Translations under genes and position numbers: made by a program | The notes under the pieces: generated by a model | What the model was told of the DNA's origin: nothing | Seen by the model: only the letters and a program-made list of their open reading frames with translations | The model's database searches: none | Source: Argopecten irradians | Lineage: Eukaryota > Mollusca > Bivalvia > Pectinida > Pectinidae | Length of the DNA: 64,000 nt | Reading direction: 5' to 3' | Assembly: GCF_041381155.1 (NCBI RefSeq) | Contig: NC_091142.1 | Span: forward strand, 28,347,963 to 28,411,962 | In this document: piece by piece, positions 21,917-34,892 of the stretch | How positions within the stretch are numbered: position 1 is the stretch's first letter | How the letters are laid out: each line of letters starts with the position of its first letter

Positions 21917-22282
21917 ATCACAAGCACTCAAATGCGACAGTAAAAACAGTAACTACAATATTGACACAGTGACAGGTATTCGATGGCATTATCAACAAAA
22001 TTCTACAATAACAGTTCACCAGTTAACAAATCTGAAAATCATAAAAGTGATACTGTATAGCGTTTTAAATTTGCGGTGTCCATAGTTTGCGGTTTCGTAA
22101 AAGGAAACCTATTTTTGGGGGTTTAATTTCACGGCACACTGATTTGTCTAAATGTAATATTTACAGATCAATGAAGATTTAATGGTGTCAATGTTATTAA
22201 TATTTTCTTTGTAATGAATTTTGAATATAATTGCTTGTGAGAGGTGCCATTTTGGACAGGGTACACAGTTCCCCTTTGTTGG

Positions 22283-22335
22283 AAACTCACGAGTCACCAC
22301 TGTACGTTTGTTGTAGAGCGGTGACTCGTGGGTTT
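22283..22335. repeat. 16-bp hairpin with 21-nt loop
   Basis: The arms at 22283-22298 and 22320-22335 (ACTCACGAGTCACC and partner) pair completely except for one G-T wobble. It may belong to a larger eroded foldback. Nothing shows that it is transcribed. Confidence 0.6.
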
Positions 22336-22479
22336 GCGTTTATGACAGTTCTGACAATGGTACAAAATGGAGCATTTACATATATTATGGCTGATGTTTT
22401 GTTTTCGCGGCTTTCAGTTCAACAGCAAATACACCAGAAAAAACACCTGCAAAATTTACCTGCTATACAGTAGTCTTGG

Positions 22480-23911
22480 TGACACATAGAACCCTATAAT
22501 ACTGGTACATTATAATATGTTTATGAATCAAAAGTGACGTAGTTTAATCAAATAAAGCCATCGTGGATTTAGTAGTTTTGTTGAATTTAACACAACATCT
22601 GTTGCTCTTTCTCACAACATTCTAGATACAAAGAGGCTATAAATACAAATCTCTTTTAATCACGTCAACTTTCAACTCAATTTCAAGTGCACATCAATCT
22701 CCAGAACAAAGTATATACTAAACATCATTCTATAGCTTCTACAACTGTGAATATATAGTTTCACTCATTTATTGTAGATTAACAAGTATGAAGTTATTAG
22801 ACTATAGATAGGCAAAGTTAATTAAGAACATATTTTATATAAACAAAAACACACTTAACATATAAATCCTCAACACAAGTATGAATGGAATTGGTATTAA
22901 TCACAAAGTCCTGCGTCATTGTACTGATGACACAGTTATCTCCCTTCTTCAAATTCTAAGTTATCTCCCCTTCCATAGTTGTAAATGTAAGTTGAAACTT
23001 TTCAAATGCTGGAAACCTTTACTTTAATCGTGTTTCAAAACCTTGAAAAAAATTTAAACTTTGCTTGGTGATGGGAAAGATCTATGACCTTGATTATTCA
23101 TTGTTACCAATACAAAAGTAGTATATTGTGATCATTCACTTTCTTGATGTAAAGGGCATTGTATGTTTATATTAGACATTATGCAATCTTAAACCAAAGC
23201 TTTGTTAGAGAACTTCCTATGTTCAAATCTTGAAAACTAATCAGGACAATTTTACATTTTTCTTCTTCATTAATTTAAATGAATACAAAATTAGTTGTTT
23301 TCTCTTGTTTCAATAACATAATCCAAGCAAAAAAAACCACCTAGATTTATTATTTCTGTTAACTTAATTCACCTCTACTAAATATCAATTATCAATATAT
23401 ACTTTAATTGCCGAAATGATTTGAGTAAATGTAGGAACACAATCGAATCAATATTGCATATAATATTATTGCATATATATCAGATTCTGTTTGAGGTTTA
23501 TTAGATTAGTTTTTTAACAGCTCATTTTATTCCAGATTCAAAGTACCTACAACCTACAGAGAAACAAAACACAGCAATATTTTACACTTGTTAAAGCAAT
23601 GAATGTCTTTCTGTAATAATTACAAAATCAAGACATTCAAGAAAAGTCCAATGTTAATCACAATCTAAAAGTCTGGTACAAACAGACATCATCAATTTCT
23701 CCTACAGATTATTTGTTCCTGAAACAAGGCCACAGTGATCTCCAGTATTTTCCAAACCAAGGCCAAAACTTGTTGATGACAAAATTAACTCTATCGACAG
23801 AAAAGTGCCATGATGTAATCATGGTGTCAGCTGAATAATGGTAAATTACAAACATTCGAGTTTGAAAGTCACCAAGAATAAATTTAACATCATCAAATTA
23901 CGTCCGAGTTC
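22480..23911 (-). other. Probable 3' UTR and flank of UBE2L3
   Basis: AT-rich sequence downstream of the UBE2L3 stop codon. On the minus strand AATAAA hexamers occur near 23346 and 22768 and could serve polyadenylation. The true end cannot be fixed from sequence alone. Confidence 0.4.
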
Positions 23912-26900
23912 TTAGTCCGTGGGCCGTTTTTCAGCAAATTTTTTTGTGTGCTCCTCTGCATTTTTCATAAATTTCTTCCTATCTTTGGAATATTCCTCAG
24001 CTATGTCAGCTCTGAGTGGGTGCTCTGGCTCTGGTTCCCTTATTAAGGTTACCAAAGCTTGAATCACTGAAATACAAAACACAGAATCAACAAGTGCTCT
24101 CTTATATTAAATCATACTACCGTATTCGACCCAATAAGCATACCCATTCCTATAAGCGCCCCTCCGTTTTTTGAGGCTTAAATTTCACTTACAATGACTT
24201 ATGTCAAGGACAAGTACTTATTTAAGACAAACATATGACCTAAATAAACTGAAGATCTAACATCAATGAAAGTTAAAGACTGGACATATTGTAACCAAAT
24301 CATTATTTACGACAGTCTAAAAGAACTATGCCGACAAAAACAGAATTGAAATTTTAAAATTCAATAAAATAATCTGAGTCAGAGTTTTCTTTTGCGAGAG
24401 TCAGTAGCATTTAGAAAAAACCAACAATGTTTTATTTCAGGCCTCATCAAGAATCTTGGAATCTTAGATGATTTATTGCAAAATCACTACTTTCCATGTA
24501 GCAGCTACTCTGTATATATTAAACATATGTATATAAACATTTAAAGTTATATGTGCCGTAACTTGGCGAAAATTTTGACATTCTATTTTTTCATCGTTAA
24601 TCTATTAAAAACCATAAGGTTTGATGAATAAATCTGTAAAAATCATTCAAATGGCTTCAGATGACTTATAAAAGTAAGTTATAACACAGAAATGTTGTAC
24701 TGTAAAATTGTTGTATTTTACCTTAAATATGTTTACATGGAAACATATCTGCAGAAATCACTTTACAATTACTAATACCACTATAAAAATGTGTAATGAA
24801 ATTGTAGACCACAATTTGGCTTCAAGGTCTGACCGTATGTACTCATTTCACTTCTCTATTGATGTAAATAAATGATTTTTGGCAGTACTGCCAAAAATCA
24901 TTTTCAACTCTTATTTGTACATGTAGAATTAAAACCTATGCATTGAAAGTACTGTAATTTTCAAAAAATTGGTAATTTTTGGTGATGAATAACATATTAA
25001 AAGCTCATCTTGATTCGTGAGTATGAAAAATACGGCACATATAACTTTAAAGAGCCCAAAACGCTCACCTGGTACAAAACTACAAGCCTAATAAAAAGGT
25101 AGTTGTTACCATATTTGACCCTGAGACTTGCGGTATAGGAGTCACATAAACTGTTAAATGACTCCTATAAAAAGGGTTCACTTAAACTGTTAAAGGGACA
25201 ATTCACTCAGGCTAATTCTTTTACAAAACCAAGAAGCAAAATATGGTATAGATGTATTTCTCTTCATTTCTTATGAAACATTTAACACAATATATTGACA
25301 ATTCCATGTCACTGTTAAGTATTTTAATTGATTACCGTTGTAATTACAAATCATTGATCAATACGATTAAGCAGGTACAGTATGTACTCTGTACCCATAC
25401 CCGAGCCAAAGTCACGTACATTAAACAAATGAACTACATAACCACTGAGGAGGTAATAAAATCATTTTTAGGAATGACAATTCACTTAATAAGGTAAACC
25501 ACTACTGTCAGAGCGATTTGAGCAGTTCTAGACAAAAGTTGCATTACTCTACGAGCAAGGGACAGGGTTTGGCATACAAGATGTTCGACCACAATGTGTA
25601 ATGGTGGACAGCGATTGAGTTTAAAAGTTTGACACGCATTTTACCACCATGAGCTTTTCTAGCATATCACAGTAAAACCGACTGATCTAATTTCTGTTAG
25701 AACTGGTTTTTCCCCGATTCATGTGTATATGTACAAATTTTAATGTTCTCTTAGATTGAATTGTCCCTTTAACAACTAAACAATACATATTTGCCAATTT
25801 GATCTCTGCAGTGACCTTGAAAGAACGCCAAGGTTATTTACTTGAACAAACTAGCTGTGTTGCTTAATTAACAGCATGTTACATTTATACAGGCCCATGT
25901 CAGGTCTACTGGCCTTTTGGTTAGAATGACAAGAAATCACTTTTTTTTCTTTTTCTTTTTTAGTCTCTTTAACATTTGTGACCTTGAATAAAGAGGGTGA
26001 ATATCTGTAAATAACAACACAAACCTTCAGGTAGAGATGTGCTTGATTACAGTTCAAGTGAATGTCACTGAAAACAGTCAACACTGATACAGTTAATGGT
26101 CATACTTGGTGAATTTGACGCATTAAGCCATGCAAAGGTCAATGGTTTACATTATAACCTGAGATACATGTAGTGTGGTGCCTGCATGGTTCACTTAAGG
26201 ATTGAAACTTTGGTATATTTTATCAGGACAGGATCAACACAATCACAGTATTCAATTCTACTGTGATGGAATCATTTCTGTTGGATTTGGTAAGATATCA
26301 GAGAGAAAAAATATTTGATTCATCTAATTTATTCAATTCAAATGTGTTCAACGCAAGTGAATTTAAATCTATACATTAATAGACATATGGGACAATGGAA
26401 AGAAAAAACATCTGAGACCGGCGCACATGGGCCTGCCCAACCCACCACCACTCCTCCCATGTGGTCAAACTAAGGCACATTCACCACTAAGCCACCAATA
26501 CCCCAGCAGGTAATGTTCAAAGCAGCAATATACCTACCTTGTAATGTTTTTGTTGCTGGCTTCCAGTTGTCAGCACTAATGATAGGTAAACAGACTTGTC
26601 CCTTCTCGTCGACATTTGGATGGTAGATTTTTGTTTTAAATGTTATTTTTGGAGGTTTGAATGGATATTCTGCTGGAAATACTATTTCTATCTTAAACGC
26701 TCCTTTGTTATAAGGTGCTTCATTCTGAAATAAAGATGTTATCATATGTTTGATACATATTTGGTAATCAAGGTTGTGTGTTTCAATGATAAATAAATAT
26801 ATTGACATGAAGAGTCTTAGAGCTGCTGCCTTCATGATCATTAAAAGAGTGTAATGGTGATGTCACAAATAGTCCAGCATGTGTAAATTATTTCTATTTA

Positions 26901-29900
26901 GAATATTTACACAAGAGAAAATATCATGCTGTAGCTATATTGTGTGGTTTCTAAGTTATGTTTCTTCTTTACCAGTATAACATACCACACAAGGGTGTCA
27001 TTTTTAAGTAATTAGCTAAATAAAGATCAGGTAAAATTTACCCCGATAATGATAACATTTGTAAAGTTGTTAAAATTAAGCTTTACCATGGTTATATATA
27101 TATAATGAATTCTTATTATACATATGTAGCATTACATTAATATTGGTACAGCTGTTGTTGAAACTCAATGGTTGTAAATATGACTTAATTTTAAAGTCGT
27201 CATTCTGAATCATGTGAAATTTCTGGCAGATATACCGCGCCGGAGTATATGAATATTGGAACTTAAGGTGACTGGAAGGCAACTTACCACAACTATAAGT
27301 CCAGACCAAAACAACACATTAGTCTCATCCACAGTTATGTTTCTGAACATTGGAAATTCTTCTTTTCTAATATCAACCAATTCCTAAAACAGAATAGAAA
27401 TATAATGTTAATAAATAACCAAAACAGAGGCTGAGGCCTTATAAAGATAACTCAAGTACTAATACAAAATTGAAAATCCGAATTTGTGTAACAGCACATG
27501 ATTTGATATTTTAAACATAATGACTGCCAACTTGGAACCTCTGGGTTACTAGTCTGACGCTCAAACGATTGAGCTAAAGAGAAGTTCTCTCTAGCCGAGC
27601 GATAAATTGCCGCTAGTATTCACCACCCCTTCAGGGACAGAACTCGTCCTTGAGTTTCCAGGGGTTAACAGCGATATCTGTGAGGCATGGCAGAGTATTT
27701 CCAGAGTCCCTACATGAGCGCCAATGTGGAGGTTTGGGTTCTATTTGCAATAAGACCAGGAGACAGACCGTCAGTTCCTTTCGTTTATTTGTATTTTTCC
27801 CCCTTCATATGGTGCTGGGGGCCCGGCACAGAATATGAAATATTCAGGGTATGGATAGCATGGCCAGAGATGGTAATGAATGTATAAGTAGATGGGGACA
27901 GCTCCACGTCCGGCTGAGAAGTGCGGTATAGAGAGAGTAGAGGGAAGAAAGAAAGGAAAGACGGAAGGAAAAAGATGCGTCTAAGTTGTGACGCACGGAA
28001 TGTCCGTGGTCAGCCAGTCCATTCAACATGATTGACAAATACACAAACACTACGTCACACAATAACATATATAGGTAAAACGAATGTAGCGATCACATGA
28101 CATCGCGTGTACAGCGGTATGAAGCACGGATCATAGGAGTATACATATGTTATGTACTGCATTTATAAACTGCAACAAAGCGGAGTGCGGTTTGACACTA
28201 CGATTACATTTATATTATAGTAAACAAACAATGTGCTACATACACCCCCCTACATTTGCAAAGATAGAAAACATTTTTTTGACCCTGCAAGCATACTCTG
28301 ATTGGCCTTGATCTTAAATGATATCAAGAATTATGAGTACAATTATATGCATACATATATAGAACATCAAAAAAGGATCCAAATGTTATAAGATTTATTT
28401 AAAGGTATAGACTACCTTATAAATATTTAGAAATAATAATTTTGATAAAATGTTCTATGGATATTTATGAAATTGAAACAGTTTTAGAAAGAATATATAG
28501 CTAACTAGGTCTCTTATCAAGAGAAATGAAAGGAGACAAAAGCTACAGAAAAAATAAATTGGGCTTCAACAGACTCTTAGTTGTTGTAGGACCTATAGCT
28601 TTATCTAATGATGCAAATCAATGCCACTAAACTAACTTGTCTTTGTGAAACTAAAACAAAACTTACTTGGGTACATATATGATAACTCACTCCCAGAGTG
28701 CTCTATTTTTCAATCGTTATTGAATAAGTTACCACTATATGCAACACTATATAATAATTAGTTGTATAGAGTATATTAAAAGTGATATGGTTGCCTTCTA
28801 GCTTCACCCTAATTTCCCTGACTCGTGATCAGTCAGTAGATCTACAGAACTGACTAGTAAACCTGGGTCACGGGTTTGAGTCTTGCTGCGAGTGGCACAC
28901 TACTCTCGTTCTGTTTACATTTGGTGCTGTAGACCATGCCAAGTGGAAGCATTTGACTTTTCCATTAAGAGAGAACCTAGGTTGATTTACGTTACAGGGC
29001 GAACACATTTGAAAAGGGTGAGTATTGTAATAGGTTTTAGTTGAATAAGTAACAGAAGAGGAAAAAATGTAGCTGTCTGGCTGGGATTCGAACCCAGGAC
29101 CTCCGAACACTGGCCAGATACTCGACCGCTCGGCTGAGCTATCTTCATGGTCACTGATGATCGACAGTGGTAAATGTGTAAAAGGAGCGGGTCGATGTGG
29201 TTTGTATATACTGTTAAATACGGCCTGTGTCATTCAGTTGATGGAGCATGCTTCTTTGGCTCAGGCGATTGAGCTGTAGTCTTTCTCACCGGTGACTGAA
29301 GTTTGATTCCTGGTTGGGGCACAGGACTGGAATCATAATTGTATTTTCCCTATTCTTCTACACTGGCACCCAACTACAATAACCCATGGAAGGTGGTTAA
29401 AGAGTCTCAGGTTGAGATTTAGGGAATCTCAAAAAATACAGGGGAGTAGTGTCAAAGAGCGGGTCAGTGTGGTTTGTATATAGTATGAAATAGGCCTCTG
29501 TCAATCTGCTGGTGGAGCAATTGCTTTTTTGGCTCAGTCAGTAGAGTCGTGGTTCTTCACACCAGAGACCCCAGTTCAATTCCTGGTTGGGGCATGCGCA
29601 CTCGACAGGAATCTTGTGTATTTTCTCTGTTCTGCTACACAGAGTGTAGAGTGGCAGACCAGGATGGAGTAACTGGTTCGAGTCTGGCTAGCGGCACACT
29701 ACTGTTACTGTACATGTATATGAAACCCTCTCGCCATTATTTGCTAAAGTAAAATGCATTCTTCTTCCTGTAGATATATTGGCTATATCCTTCAATAAAA
29801 ATTAAATAACATGATGGGACAACTTTGTATGTAAATTATCGTGTATAAATATTATAAAATGTCTTATGACATATCTTGACATTGAAAGAATTACGGCTTT

Positions 29901-30356
29901 TTGAACACAGTAAATTTCACAACATTTCATGAACTTGTGTAACGATGTCGTGACACCGATACGTGTTTAATTTTGGGGGAAAACCAAGTGGTTCAGAGAA
30001 ATTTTCATCTCATTTCCAATTACAGTGCGAATATATCTAAATTCTTTCTACGCTGCTGATTCGTTGATTCGGGAATAAAACAGCGGAATTTCACAGTATT
30101 TGAGGTCTTCCACTCTCCAATAAGAAGGTGGTACTTTTGTTTTCTATTTGTAGTCATAGTGGCAGACCTCGAAACCGTCGACATTGAACTAAAAGTATTA
30201 ATTAAAGTACACATGAAATAATACTCTGGATACACTAAATCACCCAATGGTTGAAAATAAAACGACTTTATTTTCATTATACATGGCAATAGCTCTGGTT
30301 TCCGTCGATAAATGAATTATAATGTTTACCTTCTGAAGGCGCCTGGTCGCTGCCAT
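23912..30356 (-). CDS. UBE2L3: UBE2L3, ubiquitin-conjugating enzyme E2 L3 (complete, four exons)
   Basis: UBE2L3 (UbcH7) carries ubiquitin as a thioester and passes it to the active cysteine of HECT and RBR-type E3 ligases such as parkin and HOIP. Exons on the minus strand: 30356-30330 (MAATRRLQK), 27383-27288, 26724-26538 and 24066-23912. They join in frame to 154 residues, the same length as human. Exon 3 contains the E2 core: Phe63 in [11 protein letters not shown] (E3 contact), HPN at 76-78, and catalytic Cys86 in GQVCLP. Exon 4 gives [20 protein letters not shown] and ends at TAA 23914-23912. All splice sites are GT-AG with consistent phases. The open frame 26841-26470 is exon 3 with intron on both sides. 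UBE2L6 is the alternative paralogue, but it is vertebrate-specific. Confidence 0.95.
24541..25050. mobile_element. 510-bp TTAA-flanked MITE, piggyBac-like
   Basis: The ends are exact 20-bp inverted repeats: TTAAAGTTATATGTGCCGTA at 24541-24560 and its complement at 25031-25050. Both outermost tetranucleotides are TTAA, the target duplicated by piggyBac transposases, so a piggyBac-type MITE is likely. No transposase ORF is present. A perfect 34-bp palindrome (24870-24903) lies within it. The element sits in UBE2L3 intron 3. Confidence 0.75.
27540..27880 (-). mobile_element. Possible tRNA-derived SINE in UBE2L3 intron 1
   Basis: On the minus strand a tRNA-like A box (TTTAGCTCAATCGTTTGAGCG) and a degenerate B box (GAGGTTCCAAG) lie near 27585-27530. 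Sequence richer in G+C adjoins on the right. It is not foldable as a functional tRNA. Confidence 0.35.
28800..29745. mobile_element. Cluster of tRNA-derived SINE-like units in UBE2L3 intron 1
   Basis: Three tRNA-like promoters lie close together. A minus-strand unit has B box GGTTCGAATCCC (complement at 29083-29094) with a perfect T stem, and A box near 29125-29143. Two plus-strand units, starting at 29185 and 29457 (272 bp apart), share GAGCGGGTC, TGTGGTTTGTATATA, TTGGCTCAG and TTCCTGGTTGGGGCA. Tails with GGCACACTACT occur at 28890-28905 and 29690-29705. The acceptor stems do not pair, so these are SINE remnants and not tRNA genes. Confidence 0.55.
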
Positions 30357-30367
30357 CTTTGCTCCTT

Positions 30368-30378
30368 GGTCACGTGAC
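30368..30378. promoter_or_regulatory. E-box GGTCACGTGAC 12 bp upstream of the UBE2L3 ATG
   Basis: A near-perfect palindromic E-box of the USF/TFEB (CLEAR-like) type lies immediately upstream of the UBE2L3 start codon. It may be in the core promoter or 5' UTR. The match is seen; its function is inferred. Confidence 0.4.
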
Positions 30379-30419
30379 TCTCAAAGCGCCACGGAGAGTT
30401 ACCTCCCATCGATTCTCTT

Positions 30420-31375
30420 AAAAGTTTCTGCGTGGAGTGATTTCCAAGAACTAGGCCTATTTTTTAAATTCGTCTTTCCGGTTTAACTTTTTTAACATTA
30501 TCGTCATTATGAGCTAGAATTTCTTGCAATATTTAACAACGAAGAATTTTGCTATTATGAAATCGTAAATGTGTACCTAACGTTATGGCAACATTTACAG
30601 AACAAATCTACTTACTGTACTCCTTTTACCAATGAATAAATAATTGTCATCTCATCTACATGTAGTCTATGCAGTACACAATGTAGTTATAAAAATAGTA
30701 ACGCGACGCTATCAAAATTGGAACACTTTTTGATGATAACTGTGAAAAATTTCAAACTTGTGCATAAATCTAGATTTTTCTCTTTTAACTTTCCACAAAA
30801 TATAGATCTAGATGCCTTTTAATTAATTTTTCATGATTTGTTTACTTTAATTTTCTACTAGATCCTATTACTATTAAGCACATTAATTTTTGTTCAGGAC
30901 AGTGATTGGTGGTTGAGATTGTAAACGAAAATACTGTATCACATATTTTAAAAGGGTAGCGTTCCAATTTGGGTAGCGTCACGTTACAGTGTTAGAGCAG
31001 AAACATGTTTCTGGTTAGAGCCAACAATTTAAAAAAAAAAGTAGAAAAAAATAATTTTAATTTAAAAAAAAAAAAAGTAAAAAATAATTTTAAATGCGCC
31101 TACTTGGAATAATCTATTAGGCCTAGTGATTCAACTGGAAACTATTGCATTTAAACTTATTTCAAAAGCAAAGTCAGCGAAAGTTATATGTAAGCGTTGA
31201 ACAATGAATTTAATTTATTGCGGGTTTTATTACACGCACTTGCGGTCTTTGAACACTTTCGTGGATATATACATAAATTAATAAATTTTCATATAAGTTA
31301 CATAAAGAGAAAAACTTAAGTTTTGACTTAAGTCTGACTTTTGTTTAGCAACATACAGTGGAAATGAAGATACTT
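30420..31375. other. AT-rich flank upstream of UBE2L3
   Basis: No gene seen. Two homopolymer-rich A/T tracts occur at about 31030-31095. Confidence 0.5.
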
Positions 31376-31399
31376 AGAGGTGGAGGGCTTGTACATGAT

Positions 31400-32415
31400 A
31401 GTGTGTCAGAACATCTTAACCACTCGGCCGATAGAGTTGCGAGGACACAAGGAAAATACAAAATACTCAAAAACAAGGAAAATGGAAAAGAAGCAAGAGA
31501 GAGCTGTTCGTTTTATTGAAAACGATTATATTTCCCCTGTCAGAGACATTTTAAGTAAATACAAACTTGATTTTTTTTATATGTAACTAGAGTGAAATAT
31601 ATGGCTGCTGTCCTGAATTAAAGTTTTTAAGATTCTAAATGGTATTTCTCCATCTATTTTAAATGATTTAATTGATAAGAAAGAAGTATTTTACAACCTC
31701 AGGAAAGACAATACTGTGAAGATTCCTAAGGTGAACACCTCAGTATATATGGGAAAAGATCTTTTGGTTTGTGGCATCTCAGGTGTGGAACAGTCTGCCG
31801 AATGACCTTAGACCTTTTGATAACTTTGGGTCGTTCCGTAGATTGCTTAGCACCTGGGATTGCCATATCTGTTCTTGTACCATTTGTTCTAACCCTGCCA
31901 GTTGAGTTGTCCCCCCTTTGACATCTTTCCTTCCAGTCATTGTCACTATCCATTGTATGATTGAAACATGGTTTTTTCAACACATTAATTTTATCTGTTA
32001 TCTTTAGCTAAACTTTTACATATCTATTTGATTGATATTACTTTTAATATACACTATGTTAGTGTTTATTCTGTCAATTTTTACTTTTTGCCATAATGGC
32101 ATATATGTATATTACACTCTTGCAGTGTCTTAATAATCATAGTAACACCAGTGTGATATACTAGTGTTCAATATTAAATTACTTTTTTACTCCATGTGAA
32201 TATGCTTACTTCAAATCTTATAATATTTTCTGTGTCAATGTCATTGTAAAGTCTATCAGTGTATAATATAATTATGCCTGTGATATTTTGCCAGCCATTT
32301 CATTGTTAAATTACAATATACTTATGTTTGTCGCGAGAATAGCACTACATTGCAAATGTTGTATTTGTTTCTGATATGCGACGTAAAATAAAATTTCTTG
32401 AATCTTGAATCTTGA
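31400..32415 (+). mobile_element. LINE (CR1/L2-like) 3' fragment with TTGAATC tail
   Basis: Starting near 31480, short frames encode pieces typical of the end of non-LTR ORF2, for example ERAVRFIENDYISPVRD and, in another frame further on, residues like those around the conserved WNSLP motif. The fragment ends at 32395-32415 with tandem TTGAATC, a short repeat of the kind found at 3' ends of CR1/L2-clade LINEs. The reading frame is interrupted several times, so the copy is dead. Confidence 0.65.
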
Positions 32416-32503
32416 AAAAGGTTTTCTTTGAAGTGTAATTTTTTGTTTCGATGAAATGAAAAGGACCCACACACATATGATGGTGATGTTATGGCCTGGT
32501 TGA

Positions 32504-32552
32504 GAGGGCACTACTGCCTCATAGTGTTGTCTCGTGATGGGGTAGTGCCCTC
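32504..32552. repeat. Hairpin GAGGGCACTAC
   Basis: A perfect 11-bp stem (32504-32514 and 32542-32552), with partial further pairing inside, lies directly downstream of the LINE tail. Confidence 0.5.
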
Positions 32553-33259
32553 GCCTTATACAATTTAGTTTCATCATTCTTTTAGCAATTTAAAAACATT
32601 TTAAAATGATATGTGGTTGTTTGATGACAGGAATATGTTCCAAATCAGATGGACTTTTTTCTTTACATTTTTTTTTCAGAAACGAATATGCTCTGGAATT
32701 TGTGTAAGACCCGGAAGTATTGAAACCCTTGACGGGATATTTACTATGAAACAGATCCGATTTTTTAAATAATTTTTCAAATATCATATTTTTTTTTAAA
32801 CCCGTCGCATAAAACATGTTTTTCAAAGGGCTATGTAATTTTCTGAATCCGCAGATCAATTATACGAGCTTTTTCATTGGTTGGCCATTACGTAAATGGA
32901 AGGGGCGCAACTGCGGTGGTCCAGCAGGTGGCGCAGTGCGGGAACTTCAATATTGACGCGAGAACCGCCAAGGGTTTCAGGGAGAAGCGAAAGTTTTTTT
33001 TTTCTGCGTTGCTGATGAATTCTAGTCTAAGAATAAAAAGTACTAAAGATCGTCAATGAAGAACATCTTTATTTCAACCTACAAAGATTTCCATAATGAT
33101 AGTTACGCAAATACATTATAAATACGTATTTTCATTTTCTGATTTTAAATTCTTGTTAATGCTTAAAAAGGAAGAAGAATTAATTAAAAATGCCCCTACT
33201 CAAAAACAATACCAAAATGAGGAAAATTTGAATTTGAAATGCTCTGAGACACGTCCTTA

Positions 33260-34310
33260 GGGAACTTTCTAAAGCACCATTCTATACCCATCATGTTACA
33301 CGGAGGAATGCGAATACATTTAAGCCGACCGTCCTAATTTAGAGAGAGGGCGTCTACAGCCCAAGTCTGACTGTGGGTCAAAATTGGAAAGAAATGGGAT
33401 GGCAATTAAATATTCAGGGGCATTGCAAACTTATCCACATGTGATATGACCAAAACATAACAAACCATCTGAAACACAGACCGCTTTGGCTGCCATTCTG
33501 TCAACACCAACTGACGATGCTTAGAGAAGCTATCTGCTAGAATGTTCGTGGAAGATGTTTGGTGAGTGATTAATTGCATCTCCTGTCAAAACAACAGAAC
33601 CTATATAACCAGGGCGCAAAGCACACGAAACTTCTCTATTGCCTCTCAAGGTAAGCGATAGCTGTACATAGAGTTGTCTGCGCCAGGTAGATAACCTGTA
33701 GCTGCCACGCATCCCACAAGGATTCCAGAGCCAGCAGGGCAGCTCTCATCTCTAGACCATTTAATGTACTTCGAAAGATGATCCATTTCCCGTTCTCCGG
33801 ACCCGTTATGACCGTCCAGGTAAGCGCCCAACCCTGTCATAGAAGCATCCGTTTACTAGTAAAACTCAGCTTCCGAAGAGGAACTCTTTGAAAGTTCCTT
33901 CACTGACTGGGTAAAAGGAAAGCATCGCTTGCCAATCAGTTTGGCAGAACGAACATCTACAGAGGCCCGATGCGTAGACGTTCTGTTGAGATTACATCGA
34001 CCAGGGAGTTACGATGCCTCCAAAATCAGATGAACAAACGCGCCCCATTTTGTGATATTTTCATCAAGGTTATTAGACATGACCGGGTGGAATGTTTTGT
34101 TGAAGCAGGATAGTCCGGTTAGGGACGTCGAGACCCTTTCCAGCATTGGAAGACGACTTGGAACACAAAGTGTCAACTGGGAATGGCCCGGATCATCGGC
34201 GGATGGAAGAATCGTGTCAGGAACTTGACTTTCTCTTAAAAAAGTTTTCTCGTCATCCTTTCCTTTGGCCCTGAAGACAGTGTTAGACTTTTTCCAGTAG
34301 CCCACTGTTT
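33260..34310 (-). mobile_element. Decayed retrotransposon fossil (DIRS/LTR-type RNase H region)
   Basis: A GC-richer island. On the minus strand, around 33840-33650, a peptide beginning MTGLGAYLDGHNGSGE has the look of the RNase H start in DIRS or Ty3-type pol proteins. Sequence similar to the following pol region continues to about 33400. The copy is clearly broken with several interruptions and is old. The exact family and ends cannot be fixed by eye. Confidence 0.4.
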
Positions 34311-34583
34311 GTGATTAGGTCTAGCATTTAATGCAACAGGCTCAGAACCTTGTGATTTTGAAAAGGCGACAAGAGCCCATAGAGTCCTCTTCACAATATT
34401 TTGTACATCGGACAAGACACCACTGAATAGAGTAGGTCAATGGAAGGGTCCATCCAGAGCAGCGAGAAGAAAGGTTCGCTCACTTGAATGTCCAGTAATA
34501 CGGATAAACGTTAAGTAAGCATTACATCAGATAGCAGCGAAAGCAAATTAAGAGTCAACAGTGATATATAATGTTAGCCATGA

Positions 34584-34892
34584 GTGATTAATTTAAGGCT
34601 AGGAGATCGTGTTACATGTGAAGTCAAGAAGCCAGCGAGACGTCCGATATATCATATCAATATGCTAGGAGGAGTAACCATACTGCGTGATGGTGACTGG
34701 GGCGAAGAGGCCAGAGATGTCGTGGAGCAGAGACCTACCTTGTTGCAACTCGTCCAGATCATCTTTGTACAGAGGGAGAGGGAAATGGACTTCCAGGCTT
34801 TCACTCGTCAGTCGTTTTTTATCGGACGTTATTTTGCTGACTCTCTACACGACGTTACGTTTCAAAAGTGTCTCGTCGTGCTATACCTCTAA
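34584..34892 (+). mobile_element. Possible Ty3-like integrase-tail fossil
   Basis: One open stretch contains YHINML preceded by a basic segment, a motif typical of the end of the Ty3 integrase region. It lies close to the minus-strand fossil and may be a separate insertion. Fragmentary and old; weak evidence. Confidence 0.25.

Noticed and set aside
29077-29150. tRNA gene on the minus strand
   Set aside because: The B box and T stem are good, but the acceptor and anticodon stems do not pair and related SINE-like units flank it.
32877-33059. 60-residue open frame in a GC-richer stretch
   Set aside because: No recognisable domain, no splice context, low-complexity end.
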